This document shows positions 8,619 through 16,370 of a DNA stretch of 34,664 bases, piece by piece. Position numbers and translations under genes: made by a program. How positions within the stretch are numbered: position 1 is the stretch's first letter; every line of letters begins with the position of its first letter. The DNA lies in contig JAIXUV010000054.1 of assembly GCA_027483345.1 (NCBI GenBank), forward strand, positions 1 to 34,664, in the 5' to 3' direction. The notes below the pieces were generated by a model that saw only the letters and a program-made list of their open reading frames with translations, had not been told where the DNA came from and ran no database searches. Source of the stretch: Verrucomicrobiales bacterium (lineage in GTDB: Bacteria; Verrucomicrobiota; Verrucomicrobiia; Limisphaerales; UBA9464).

Positions 8619-10469
8619 TCACTTGCGTCGGGCGGGCAGCACGGGGACGACCTTCTCGCCCTTCTCGCCCGCCTTGGTGATCTTGGTCTGGAGGATGGAC
8701 ATGAGGTTCTGGGTCGTCCAGTACAGCGTCAGGCCAGCGGAATAGCTGTAGAACATGAATCCGAAGAAGACCGGCATGTACTTCATGATCTTCTGCTGGG
8801 TCGGATCCATTTGGGGGGACGGAGGGGTCAGCGAAGAGAGCCACCAGGCGCTGGCCAGATAGAGAACCGGCATGAGGTTGAGGGTCAATCCGACGCCGGG
8901 CGTTCCGATCACCGGAAGGAAGCCGAGTCCGGGGATGACGAACACGGTGTCGGGCCGGGAAAGGTCGCAGCACCAGAGGAAGCTCTCGCCTCGGAGCTCA
9001 ATGGCGGTCCGCAGCATGAAGAAGAACCCGATGAACACCGGGAAGGTAAGGAGGAGCGGGAGGCAGCCGGCCATCGGGTTGATGCGGTTCTCGCGCATGA
9101 ACTCCATGGTCTTCTGGTTCACCTTGGCCGGGTCGTTCTTGTACTTCTCCTTGATCTCGTTCATCTGCGGCTGGAGGGCGGCCATCCGCTTCATCGACTT
9201 GGTGCTCGCATTGGTCAGCGGCCAGAAGGCGAGCTTGATGAGGACGGTCAGCACCACGATCGACCAACCGTAGGACGGGATGAGGCCGTGGAGGGCGTTC
9301 AGCATGGACAGCAGGAGCTTGGCGCAGATGCCGGTGATGCCGGTGAAATCCATGACCAACGCGATGTCGTTCTCCGAATCCTTGAGCAGGCGGTACTCCT
9401 TGGGGCCGGCGTAGACCGCGTGTTGGCGGACGAGGCGGCCGCCCGGGGGAAGGACGGTGGCCGGATAGGTGAAGGAGGTGACGAAGGCGTGCTGGGCCGG
9501 ATTGAGACCGGGATCGGCATTCAACTCGGCGGCGCTGGGCCGGGGGAGAGCGACGTCGCGGACACGGACGCCGGCGGGGCTCTGGTCCGGCGTGGCGATC
9601 AGCGAGAAGAACTGGTTGTGGACGGCGGCCCAGACGACGTTGCTGGAGCCTCCGACGAACTCGGTACGGGGATTGGAACCGAAGCAGCCGAAGGTGGAGT
9701 TGAGGAACCACGGGGCGGCGATCTGCTCGGCCTTGGAGCCGTTGTACCAGTAGGCCCCCTGGACCTCGGCCTTGTCGTGGCGGTCCATCGGCGTCGCCGA
9801 GGCGACCACGTAGTCGTGGCCCGGAAGGCTGAGGGGAGCGGCGCCGCGGTTCTCGACGGTGACCGTGGTGTTGAGGAAATAGGCGTTGGACAGGCTGTAG
9901 TCCTGGAAGACGACCAGCCCGCCGGGAAGGGACTTCTCGGCACGGAGGCCGGCCGGGGTTCGGCTGAGCCGGAACTCGCCGTCACCGGTCAACGGCCCGG
10001 CCCCCAAGGTCAGCGCGGGCGTCGGCGCGAAGCGGTTCAGGGCGGCCAGCAGACCGCGGTTCGGATCGTCCTTGTCGAGGCAGTTGACCGAGGAGGGGTA
10101 CTTCTTGAGTTCCACCAACCGGACACCGCCGCCGTGGCTGGTGAAGGTGACGCGGACGGAATCGTTCTCGAGGACCTCGGTGGCCTCGGCGGACTGGAAG
10201 CTCGGGGTGACGTTGACGAACGGTGCCGGGGACGCGACCGGGGTGGATCCGGCGACGGCCGAGGTGGAAGCGGCGGCGGAGGGGCCGATGGCGGTGCCCG
10301 GCAACGGGTTGGTCGCGGCGGCGGAATTGGGCAAGTTGGTACCCGAGACCGCGGCGGCGACCGGACGGCTGCCCGGGGGCGGAGTGGGCCAGATCAGGTC
10401 CAGTCCGTACTTGAGGCCGAGCATGCCGGCGATGCAGGCGGCGATGAAGGCGATGCCTTTGCGATCCAT
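8619..10469 (-). CDS. yidC: Membrane protein insertase YidC
   Basis: The 616-residue protein has the Gram-negative YidC layout. An N-terminal membrane helix (about 5-27) is followed by a Pro/Ala linker and a large periplasmic beta domain (about 90-370). Then come the conserved insertase core with helices near 402-421, 465-486, 525-546 and 563-590, and a basic tail. Core signatures include WPLTNASTKSM, the cytoplasmic helical hairpin with LQPQMNEIKEKY, and NPMAGCLPLLL. It inserts and folds inner-membrane proteins with or without SecYEG. The conserved groove arginine appears to be Lys412 (VLIKLAFWP), a conservative change. The ATG at 10469 is preceded by CCCCTACA, with no Shine-Dalgarno. It starts 24 bases after yidD and is cotranscribed with it. 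Confidence 0.97.
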   Translation of the reverse strand: MDRKGIAFIAACIAGMLGLKYGLDLIWPTPPPGSRPVAAAVSGTNLPNSAAATNPLPGTAIGPSAAASTSAVAGSTPVASPAPFVNVTPSFQSAEATEVLENDSVRVTFTSHGGGVRLVELKKYPSSVNCLDKDDPNRGLLAALNRFAPTPALTLGAGPLTGDGEFRLSRTPAGLRAEKSLPGGLVVFQDYSLSNAYFLNTTVTVENRGAAPLSLPGHDYVVASATPMDRHDKAEVQGAYWYNGSKAEQIAAPWFLNSTFGCFGSNPRTEFVGGSSNVVWAAVHNQFFSLIATPDQSPAGVRVRDVALPRPSAAELNADPGLNPAQHAFVTSFTYPATVLPPGGRLVRQHAVYAGPKEYRLLKDSENDIALVMDFTGITGICAKLLLSMLNALHGLIPSYGWSIVVLTVLIKLAFWPLTNASTKSMKRMAALQPQMNEIKEKYKNDPAKVNQKTMEFMRENRINPMAGCLPLLLTFPVFIGFFFMLRTAIELRGESFLWCCDLSRPDTVFVIPGLGFLPVIGTPGVGLTLNLMPVLYLASAWWLSSLTPPSPQMDPTQQKIMKYMPVFFGFMFYSYSAGLTLYWTTQNLMSILQTKITKAGEKGEKVVPVLPARRK

Positions 10470-10493
10470 TGTAGGGGAAGTGGGAGTGGAAAA

Positions 10494-10745
10494 TCAGCGT
10501 TGCGGGGCCTGAGGTACGGGATCGTACCCGAACCCGCCCCAAGGGTGACACCGGCACAGGCGCCGGAGGGCATGTGAGGAGCCACGACGGGCACCGTGAC
10601 ACCGGATCGCCTCCGCGGCATAGGCGGAACAGCTGGGCGTAAACCGGCAACCGGCACCAGGACCGAACAGGAACAGTTTGGCCGGCGAAACCACGAAACG
10701 GTAGAGCCGAATGGCGGCCAGCAGGCCGATGGCCAAGGGGCTCAC
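10494..10745 (-). CDS. yidD: Membrane protein insertion efficiency factor YidD
   Basis: Eighty-three residues, a normal YidD length. It has an amphipathic N-terminal segment ([15 protein letters not shown]), the family signature [12 protein letters not shown] with its two Cys, and a C-terminal [12 protein letters not shown]. YidD is a small inner-membrane-associated protein that helps YidC-dependent insertion. The start is GTG at 10745, which overlaps the rnpA stop as GTGA; this coupling and the domain boundary both argue against the longer open frame to 10829. It sits between rnpA and yidC, the conserved order. Confidence 0.92.
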   Translation of the reverse strand: MSPLAIGLLAAIRLYRFVVSPAKLFLFGPGAGCRFTPSCSAYAAEAIRCHGARRGSSHALRRLCRCHPWGGFGYDPVPQAPQR

Positions 10746-11116
10746 GACGGGGGCGTCCCGGTCGGTTGGCGGAGGCGGGCCCGTGTGATCAGGTTGAGGA
10801 AGTCGCGTTCCACAGTGACGAAGTCGCAACGGGCAATCGAGGGACGGGCCACGAGCACTAGGTCCACCGGGATCCTGAATTCATGTTGATGGACCCGAAA
10901 GGCCTCCCGGATCCATCGACGGGCGCGAGAGCGGCCTACGGCAGCACCGACCTTTCGGCTGGTGACCACGCCAAGGCGCAGATGTTCTGCGGGGGCCCAG
11001 TTCATCACCAAGCACCCAGACACTTCCCGCTTTCCCTCTTCCTTGAGCCGACGGAACTCCGAGGAGCGTCCGATCCGGAGGCTCCTTGGGAAGGCGTTTC
11101 GGCCCGTTCCGCTCAT
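10742..11116 (-). CDS. rnpA: Ribonuclease P protein component
   Basis: The 124-residue basic protein matches RnpA. It has an N-terminal [17 protein letters not shown], a central strand [18 protein letters not shown], and the RNR-type motif [13 protein letters not shown] (about 62-74) that contacts P RNA. It binds the RNase P RNA and assists 5' maturation of tRNAs. The ATG at 11116 follows AAGGTG, one of the few plausible ribosome sites in the core genes. It begins 19 bases after rpmH and overlaps yidD by 4 bases. Confidence 0.95.
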   Translation of the reverse strand: MSGTGRNAFPRSLRIGRSSEFRRLKEEGKREVSGCLVMNWAPAEHLRLGVVTSRKVGAAVGRSRARRWIREAFRVHQHEFRIPVDLVLVARPSIARCDFVTVERDFLNLITRARLRQPTGTPPS

Positions 11117-11135
11117 GGCACCTTGCGGTGGCGGA

Positions 11136-11273
11136 TCAAACCGGGGTGAGGCGCTTGCGTCCCACGCGGCGGCGGTTGTTCAGGATGGCGCGGCCGCTCT
11201 TGCTGGCCATGCGAGCGCGGAAACCATGCTGGCGCTGACGGCGGATCTTCGAAGGTTGATACTGACGTTTCAT
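11136..11273 (-). CDS. rpmH: 50S ribosomal protein L34
   Basis: A 45-codon frame starts with [18 protein letters not shown] and ends with GRKRLTPV, the standard L34 sequence of Arg/Lys-rich residues with GFRARM and [12 protein letters not shown]34 is a small protein of the large ribosomal subunit. It is the first gene of the rnpA-yidD-yidC-jag cluster. The ATG is preceded by CCTACA and no Shine-Dalgarno. Many bacteria have dnaA and the origin on the other side of rpmH; here a different gene lies there. Confidence 0.97.
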   Translation of the reverse strand: MKRQYQPSKIRRQRQHGFRARMASKSGRAILNNRRRVGRKRLTPV

Positions 11274-11316
11274 TGTAGGCTGGAACTGCGAGGCCTTTCA
11301 GCCGGCAGAGCCGGGC

Positions 11317-11344
11317 AGACTAGAGATCGACCCCGTCGAGTCAA
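11317..11344 (-). promoter_or_regulatory. Probable promoter of the rpmH operon
   Basis: On the minus strand TTGACT and TAGTCT are separated by 16 bases, a good sigma-70-type match in otherwise GC-rich DNA. The -10 box ends 43 bases before the rpmH ATG. The TAGNCT form of the -10 recurs at other core genes in this window. Confidence 0.65.
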
Positions 11345-11528
11345 GCACCCGGCTGAAATCTTTGCCGCGGACCGGCGATTGGGTGTCAGGGATGTCCAAA
11401 TCCGGCCGACTGGGGGTTCTGCGGTGACTTCCGTCTGACAACCGCTCTGGGCGCTTGCTTTCGCCGCATCCGATTCCCATGCTGCCCGCCCTTTGCCGGC
11501 AACCGCCTTGGGCGGCCTTTGCATCATT

Positions 11529-13364
11529 ATGAGCGAACCACTGGAGATCAATCTCGACCTCGACAAGCTGTTCCAGCCCTCCTGGGCTACTTCCCCCACC
11601 GACCCGAACAAGTATGCCCGTTACGAGGGCAACGAAGGCGAGGGGCGGGGCGACCGCCGCTTCGGCCGCGGCGACCGCCCTCCCCGGCGTGACTTCGGCG
11701 GACCCGGCGGACCCGGTGGCCCGAGGGGCGGTGGACGTCCCGGCGGCTTCGGAGGCCCTGGTGGGCCCCGACCCGGCGGACCCCGTCCCGGCGGCGACCG
11801 TGGACCACGTCCGGGTGGTCCCGGTGGCCCGGGTGGTCCTGGTGGCCCGCGTGGTGGTGGGGACCGTGGTCCCCGCCCCGGTGGCGGGCCCGGTCTCGCC
11901 TGGGATCCCAGCCAGGGACCCCGGCGCGATGGTGGCGACCGTGGACGTCGCCGTCCGGACTTCCGTCCGGAACCGTTGATCCCGATCGACGTGATCATGG
12001 TCCCCGAACAGGGCGGCGTGGTCTCGCTCGCCCGTCAGATCAAGCTGAGCGGCCGCGCGTATCCGCTCTTCGAGGTCGCGAGCCTGGTGGTCCAGAAGCC
12101 CGAGCGCTACTCGGTCACCTTGAAGGTGGTCAAGAAGCGGGACGAGGCCACGAAACAGGACGTGGCGTTGGCGCCCCTCTTCGTCTGCAGCCTCGACGAC
12201 ACCCTCTGGCTGAGCGAGTCGGCGGCGGCGGAGCACGTGTTGAAGGCCCACTTCGACACCTTCTACCAGACGGAGAAGCAGCCTTGCGACCCCCCGAAGG
12301 GCGTTTGGACGCTGGTGGCCCAGTGCGGCATCAGCGGCGAACTGCTCGGCCCCCCGAACTTCCACGGCTACCAGGACAAGCTGCGCAAGCTGCACGCCGA
12401 GCGCTTCTCCCGCATGCCGTTCGACATGTACAAGAGCCGCGTCCGCATCGTGAAGGACGAGGCCGTCGTGAAGCAGTGGATCGAGTCGGTGAGCTCACGC
12501 TTCGCCTACACCACGCTCAACGTCGCCGAGCCGAAGACCTTGCACTCCATGGAGGAGGTCCGGGCCCACTTCGTCGAGGTGCACCAGGCCGGCCTGATCA
12601 AGTCGGTGGACACCTTCTCGCCGAAGCCCGACGCGAAGCTGCCCGGCGCGATCCAGACTCTGCTCCGGGTCACGCTGGACAAGGAGAAGCGCTTCCCGAT
12701 CCGCATCGCCACGGCGCTCAGCAACTCGTTTGCGTCGCAGGGACTTCAGTTCTTCAAGCGCGACAAGACCATCGTCCACGTCGCCGTGGCTCGTCCGCAC
12801 CATCTCGATGTCGAGACCAGCGCGGTCTCCGAGACGGTCCGGAAGATCATCGCCCACATCGACAACAATGCCGGCACGAACCGGAAGCGGTTGCTGGAGT
12901 CGATCAGCCCGAGCGTCGCCCCGGAGGCCCCGGTGGCCGCCGAAGGTGCCGCGCCGGACGCAGTGGCCGCGGCCACGGCCGCTCCGCTCACCGCCGAGCA
13001 GCAGACGGTGCTCAACGACCTGCACTGGTTGATCCACCAGGGCCACGTCATCGAATTCGCCAGCGGTCTGCTGGAAACGGCGAAGAAGCCGGCCCCCCGC
13101 CCCACGCCGGCCCCGAAGCCGGAGAAGAAGGCCAAGGGACCACAACAGCCGTCCGCTCAGAGCCCGGCCGCTGAAGCCACCGGTCCGGCCGAAGCCACCG
13201 CTGAAGCCCCTGTTGAGGCCCAGGCCGACAACCAGGCGGAATCCGCGGTGACCCCGGCGGACATCGCCGCGACTCCGGAACCGGAATCCTCCGAGAGTGA
13301 CTCGGCCGACGAAGGCGAGTCCACGGAACCCGACAAGGGCTCCACCGGCAATCCGACGGCCTGA
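11529..13364 (+). CDS. Gly/Arg/Pro-rich protein of unknown function
   Basis: I do not recognise this 611-residue protein. After an acidic N-terminus (1-35) there is a low-complexity region at about 36-148 made of GGPGGP, RGG and RPGG repeats, strongly basic and like RGG-box RNA-binding tails. Residues 150-455 look like a folded domain. It includes FVCSLDDTLW, AAAEHVLKAHF and GPPNFHGYQDKLRKLH, with scattered Cys and His but no clear zinc finger. A short helical segment at 487-518 (LTAEQQTVLNDLHWLIHQG) precedes a Pro/Lys then Ala/Glu-rich acidic tail. The start is the ATG at 11529; an upstream ATG at 11493 would add 12 unlikely residues. It is divergent from rpmH and ends before a strong terminator. 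An RNA- or ribosome-related role is a guess from the RGG region and neighbours. Confidence 0.85.
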   Translation: MSEPLEINLDLDKLFQPSWATSPTDPNKYARYEGNEGEGRGDRRFGRGDRPPRRDFGGPGGPGGPRGGGRPGGFGGPGGPRPGGPRPGGDRGPRPGGPGGPGGPGGPRGGGDRGPRPGGGPGLAWDPSQGPRRDGGDRGRRRPDFRPEPLIPIDVIMVPEQGGVVSLARQIKLSGRAYPLFEVASLVVQKPERYSVTLKVVKKRDEATKQDVALAPLFVCSLDDTLWLSESAAAEHVLKAHFDTFYQTEKQPCDPPKGVWTLVAQCGISGELLGPPNFHGYQDKLRKLHAERFSRMPFDMYKSRVRIVKDEAVVKQWIESVSSRFAYTTLNVAEPKTLHSMEEVRAHFVEVHQAGLIKSVDTFSPKPDAKLPGAIQTLLRVTLDKEKRFPIRIATALSNSFASQGLQFFKRDKTIVHVAVARPHHLDVETSAVSETVRKIIAHIDNNAGTNRKRLLESISPSVAPEAPVAAEGAAPDAVAAATAAPLTAEQQTVLNDLHWLIHQGHVIEFASGLLETAKKPAPRPTPAPKPEKKAKGPQQPSAQSPAAEATGPAEATAEAPVEAQADNQAESAVTPADIAATPEPESSESDSADEGESTEPDKGSTGNPTA

Positions 13365-13390
13365 TCGGCGGCAACGCGTCGAACCCAAGC

Positions 13391-13427
13391 AAAAGCGGCA
13401 CCCGTTTCCGGGTGCCGCTTTTCTTTT
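13391..13427. terminator. Strong bidirectional intrinsic terminator
   Basis: A perfect stem of 14 bp (AAAAGCGGCACCCG paired with its complement) closes a TTTC loop and is followed by TTCTTTT. Read from the other strand it ends in TTTT followed by GCTT. It lies between the convergent gene ending at 13364 and the amidohydrolase ending at 13466, so it probably stops transcription from both sides. Confidence 0.92.
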
Positions 13428-13465
13428 GCACGTTGGCCGACTGACGAAGGACCGGAAACCGGCGG

Positions 13466-14761
13466 TCAAGGGGTCGGACGAGGCCGACTGCGGTACCGGT
13501 CGTTGAGTCGGGTGTGACGCGAGGAGAGGTCCATCTCCTCGCCCGCGATCCACATCCGGCGCACGTTGGACCGGATGTCCAGGACGTCGCCGTCCAAGGC
13601 GATCAGCGTGGCCTCGCGGCCGGGCTCGATGGAACCGAGGCGGTCGGCCAGTCCCAGGATCCGGGCCGGATACAGCGTGAGGCCCCGGACGGCTTCGGCA
13701 TGGGAAAGCCCGAACGCGCGGGCTTGGGCCGCGGCGTGGGGGACGTTGCGGATGCTGCTGGCGCCGAACCGGTCCGTGCCCTCGGTGAACGCCACCGTCA
13801 CGCCGGAGGCCGCGAGGATGGCCGGGGCCGAGAACTGGACATCGTACGGATCGACGTCGCGGGGAGGTTGGGTGAAAACGTGTTCGTAGGCCACCGCCAC
13901 ACCGTTCGAGGCCAGCAGCGAGGCCTCACGCCAGGCGTCACGGCCACCGGCGATGACCCCGGAGAACTTCCGTCGCGACAGCCATCCGACCGCGGAACGG
14001 ATCTGGCGGACCTCGTCGGCATGGACCCAGACGGGCCTTTCGCGACGGACGAACGGCAGCATGGCCTCCCAGGCGGGAACCACCTGGAACGGGCCGGACC
14101 CGGCGGCCTTCTTGGCATCATCATACGCCTGGGCCTGATCGAAGAACTCGTCGATCCGCCGGAGGACCTTGTCGCGGTCCTTGTTCTGATCCTCCACCGA
14201 CTTCCAGGAATCCTTGTTTCCGGCCGTCTCCCGGGGCGTGGTGTCGATCGAGAAGGAAGGCCAACGGACATGGAGGGCGCAGCGCGGCTCCACCGTGAGG
14301 TCCTCTATGGTCCAACCGCGCAACCGGATCACCGCGCTCGAGCCGGAAACGATGCCGCCCAAGGGAACCACCTGGACATGGGTGTAGCCGCCGGCGCGCG
14401 CCACGGGGATGAGTTCGCTGTCGGGGTTCACCGCGATCCACGCCGCGACATCGGGGGTGAACTCCCCGACCTCCGTGGTGTCCTTCGATTGCCGGAGCGC
14501 ATCGATCTCCTGGAGGCCGAGCACCGAGGTCGGCGTGATGAGTCCGGGGAACAGTTGGAGCCCGTGGAGGTCCACGACCTTGTCCGCGGTGGCCGGCGCA
14601 GTCCCGACGGACGCGATGCGACCATCGCGGACCAACACCGGGGCATTGGTCAGGACCGGACCCGATACCGTGTGGACCGTCGCGTTCTTCAGGAGGAGCG
14701 TGGCGGCATCCACCGAGACGGCGCACGAGAGGAGGAGTGAGGCGACGAGGGACGGCTTCAT
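13466..14761 (-). CDS. Exported amidohydrolase-like protein lacking the HxH metal motif
   Basis: The 431-residue product has a signal peptide (MKPSLVASLLLSCAVSVDA). It then has the composite beta-sandwich start of imidazolonepropionase-type amidohydrolases (NATVHTVSGP, VLVRDGRIASVG, VVDLHGLQLFPGLI). After PGLI, where the metal-binding HxH should be, the sequence is Thr76-Pro-Thr78. Later family positions partly remain: His247 (VWVHADE), His294 (AYEHVF) and Asp330 (EGTDRFG). The C-terminal GLADRLGSIEPGREATLIAL is typical. Loss of HxH suggests a changed metal site or a non-catalytic periplasmic role. Its ATG overlaps the stop of the upstream amidohydrolase as ATGA, so the two are translationally coupled. 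Substrate unknown. Confidence 0.85.
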   Translation of the reverse strand: MKPSLVASLLLSCAVSVDAATLLLKNATVHTVSGPVLTNAPVLVRDGRIASVGTAPATADKVVDLHGLQLFPGLITPTSVLGLQEIDALRQSKDTTEVGEFTPDVAAWIAVNPDSELIPVARAGGYTHVQVVPLGGIVSGSSAVIRLRGWTIEDLTVEPRCALHVRWPSFSIDTTPRETAGNKDSWKSVEDQNKDRDKVLRRIDEFFDQAQAYDDAKKAAGSGPFQVVPAWEAMLPFVRRERPVWVHADEVRQIRSAVGWLSRRKFSGVIAGGRDAWREASLLASNGVAVAYEHVFTQPPRDVDPYDVQFSAPAILAASGVTVAFTEGTDRFGASSIRNVPHAAAQARAFGLSHAEAVRGLTLYPARILGLADRLGSIEPGREATLIALDGDVLDIRSNVRRMWIAGEEMDLSSRHTRLNDRYRSRPRPTP

Positions 14762-15708
14762 GGCTTCGTGGAACGGCGGGGCTGGAGTCCGTAGATCCGG
14801 GCGGCGTTGCGGGTCAGCACCTTTCTCAGAGCACCTTGGCCCATGGGCTTCAGGTAGTCATCCAGGATTCCGAGCACCGTGCCGAAAGGGGCGAATCGCG
14901 AGGAGACCGGCCAATTCGAGCCGAACATCAGCCGATCCTCGCCGAACACCCGCCACAGTGTGTCGAGGACCGGCCGATAGAGGTCCAACGAACGCGGCGC
15001 AGTGCCGTCGATTCGGCCGGTACCCTCGACCAGTCCGGAGAGCTTCATGAAGACGTTGTCGCGGTAGTGGCATGCGACGATGCCCTCCACCCAGGCGGAC
15101 TCGTGCGGAGGCGGCCCCATGCGGATGTTGGCGCAATGGTCGACCACGAAGGACAGGCGGGGAATCCGTGCGGCCAACTGCTCGACCACCGGCATCTCCT
15201 TGGGCCCCACGAGGAGGTCCACCGTCAGCCCGAGTTCGGCGACGTGTTCGAGGTCGGCGATCCAAGCCGGATCCGTCGGCCTCAGGCCTTCGTTCCAACC
15301 GCCGACCCGGATCCCGCGGAACTTCGGCCTTGGGGCCAAGCCTTCCAGCCTCTGCCGGAATCCAGGCCGGCCTGGATGGAGGAAACCGATGAAACCAAGC
15401 AGGAACGGATCCCGGTCGGCGAGGTCGAGGACCCATTCGTTGTCTTCGTCCCGCGGACTCGCCTCAACCACCACGGTTCCGGCGACTCCCAGCGGCTCAG
15501 CCATGCGGCGGTATTCGGAAGGAAGGACCGGGCGGTGAAGGACGGGATCCCCTTCCGGTGGCCAGGACACGCCAGCGGGCCGGGTCGGGTCGTAGAAGTG
15601 GGTGTGGGTGTCGATGATGCCATCCGCACCCACCAGCCCGGAGCAACCCGCGGCCGCGGCAGCCGCGGCGACCGTGGCGTTGCGGAAGAAGTCCCTTCGG
15701 CTGAGCAT
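14758..15708 (-). CDS. Tat-exported amidohydrolase (amidohydrolase-2 / lactonase type)
   Basis: The 316-residue product starts with MLSRRDFFRN, a twin-arginine signal, followed by a poly-Ala stretch and Cys22, so it may be a Tat substrate, perhaps a lipoprotein. The mature part has IDTHTHFYDP with His35 and His37, a VDHCANIRMG strand and RLMFGSNWPVS. These are the metal ligands and fold of the amidohydrolase-2 family (lactonases of the fuconolactonase and pyrone-dicarboxylate lactonase type). It probably hydrolyses a lactone or similar sugar acid derivative in the periplasm; the substrate is not shown. The ATG at 15708 is chosen because the Tat motif begins there, although the frame is open to 15828. 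It is the first gene of a two-gene operon. Confidence 0.88.
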   Translation of the reverse strand: MLSRRDFFRNATVAAAAAAAGCSGLVGADGIIDTHTHFYDPTRPAGVSWPPEGDPVLHRPVLPSEYRRMAEPLGVAGTVVVEASPRDEDNEWVLDLADRDPFLLGFIGFLHPGRPGFRQRLEGLAPRPKFRGIRVGGWNEGLRPTDPAWIADLEHVAELGLTVDLLVGPKEMPVVEQLAARIPRLSFVVDHCANIRMGPPPHESAWVEGIVACHYRDNVFMKLSGLVEGTGRIDGTAPRSLDLYRPVLDTLWRVFGEDRLMFGSNWPVSSRFAPFGTVLGILDDYLKPMGQGALRKVLTRNAARIYGLQPRRSTKP

Positions 15709-15769
15709 TCGGACATCCTGTCGCGGGAACGGGCGTGAGAAAATCCCGAAGTCGCCACGAAGCCAGCCG

Positions 15770-16303
15770 ATGCATCCCTCGGAATTCTTCCTCCATTGTC
15801 CACGCTGCGCCCAGCCCAGGACGTCCACGACGACATCGCCAGGTCAACCCTTCGACTGCCCGGGTTGCGGTTTCCGCTACTACTTCAATCCCGCGGTTGC
15901 CGTCGCCGTGTTCATCCGTCGGGAAGACGGCCGCACATTGCTGATCCGGCGCGGGAAGGATCCGGCGAAGGGTCGGCTGGCCCCGGCCGGCGGGTTCATC
16001 GACATCGGGGAACGGGCCGAGGACGCCGTCGGACGGGAGATCGCCGAGGAACTGGGGATCCGGCTGGAACAGGTGGGCTTCCTCTGTTCGCAGCCGAACC
16101 AATACCGGTTCCGCGAAGTCACCTATCCGGTACTCGACCTGTTCTTCACGGCGACCACCACCGACCGGACGCTCCGGATCGATCCAGAGGAGGTGGGCGC
16201 GGCGGACTGGTACGATCCCGTCGAAGTCGCGGCCGAGGACTTGGCGTTCCCCTCGATGCAGGCCGCATGGAGGCGGATGATGGGACAGGACGCGGCAAGG
16301 TGA
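15770..16303 (+). CDS. Zinc-ribbon Nudix hydrolase
   Basis: The 177-residue product has an N-terminal zinc ribbon with Cys10/Cys13 and Cys30/Cys33 (CPRC and CPGC). A complete Nudix box spans 75-97: Gly75, Glu81, then REIAEELGI with Arg89, Glu90, Glu93 and Glu94. The ribbon followed by Nudix recalls NADH pyrophosphatase (NudC), but the protein is shorter and the NudC SQPWPFP signature is absent, so the substrate is a nucleoside diphosphate derivative of unknown kind. The ATG at 15770 begins just before the ribbon. It is divergent from the Tat amidohydrolase with 61 bases between starts. Confidence 0.9.
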   Translation: MHPSEFFLHCPRCAQPRTSTTTSPGQPFDCPGCGFRYYFNPAVAVAVFIRREDGRTLLIRRGKDPAKGRLAPAGGFIDIGERAEDAVGREIAEELGIRLEQVGFLCSQPNQYRFREVTYPVLDLFFTATTTDRTLRIDPEEVGAADWYDPVEVAAEDLAFPSMQAAWRRMMGQDAAR

Positions 16304-16335
16304 GTTCCCGCACCGGATTGCGGCGACTTGCGGGT

Positions 16336-16364
16336 TTGGTCCGGACGCCATTCGGGAATAGGCT
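16336..16364 (+). promoter_or_regulatory. Probable promoter giving a leaderless HAD-Nudix transcript
   Basis: TTGGTC and TAGGCT are 17 bases apart. Only six bases (CCACCC) separate the -10 box from the GTG start at 16371, so transcription would begin at or next to the start codon. Confidence 0.6.
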
Positions 16365-16370
16365 CCACCC

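Noticed and set aside
8412-10577. Long plus-strand open frame opposite yidC and jag
   Set aside because: No known motif, Gly/Arg/Glu-rich translation typical of an antisense frame in GC-rich DNA; the minus strand has clear YidC and Jag.
11274-11528. Possible replication origin next to rpmH
   Set aside because: No cluster of DnaA boxes (TTATCCACA-like), no AT-rich stretch and no dnaA gene.
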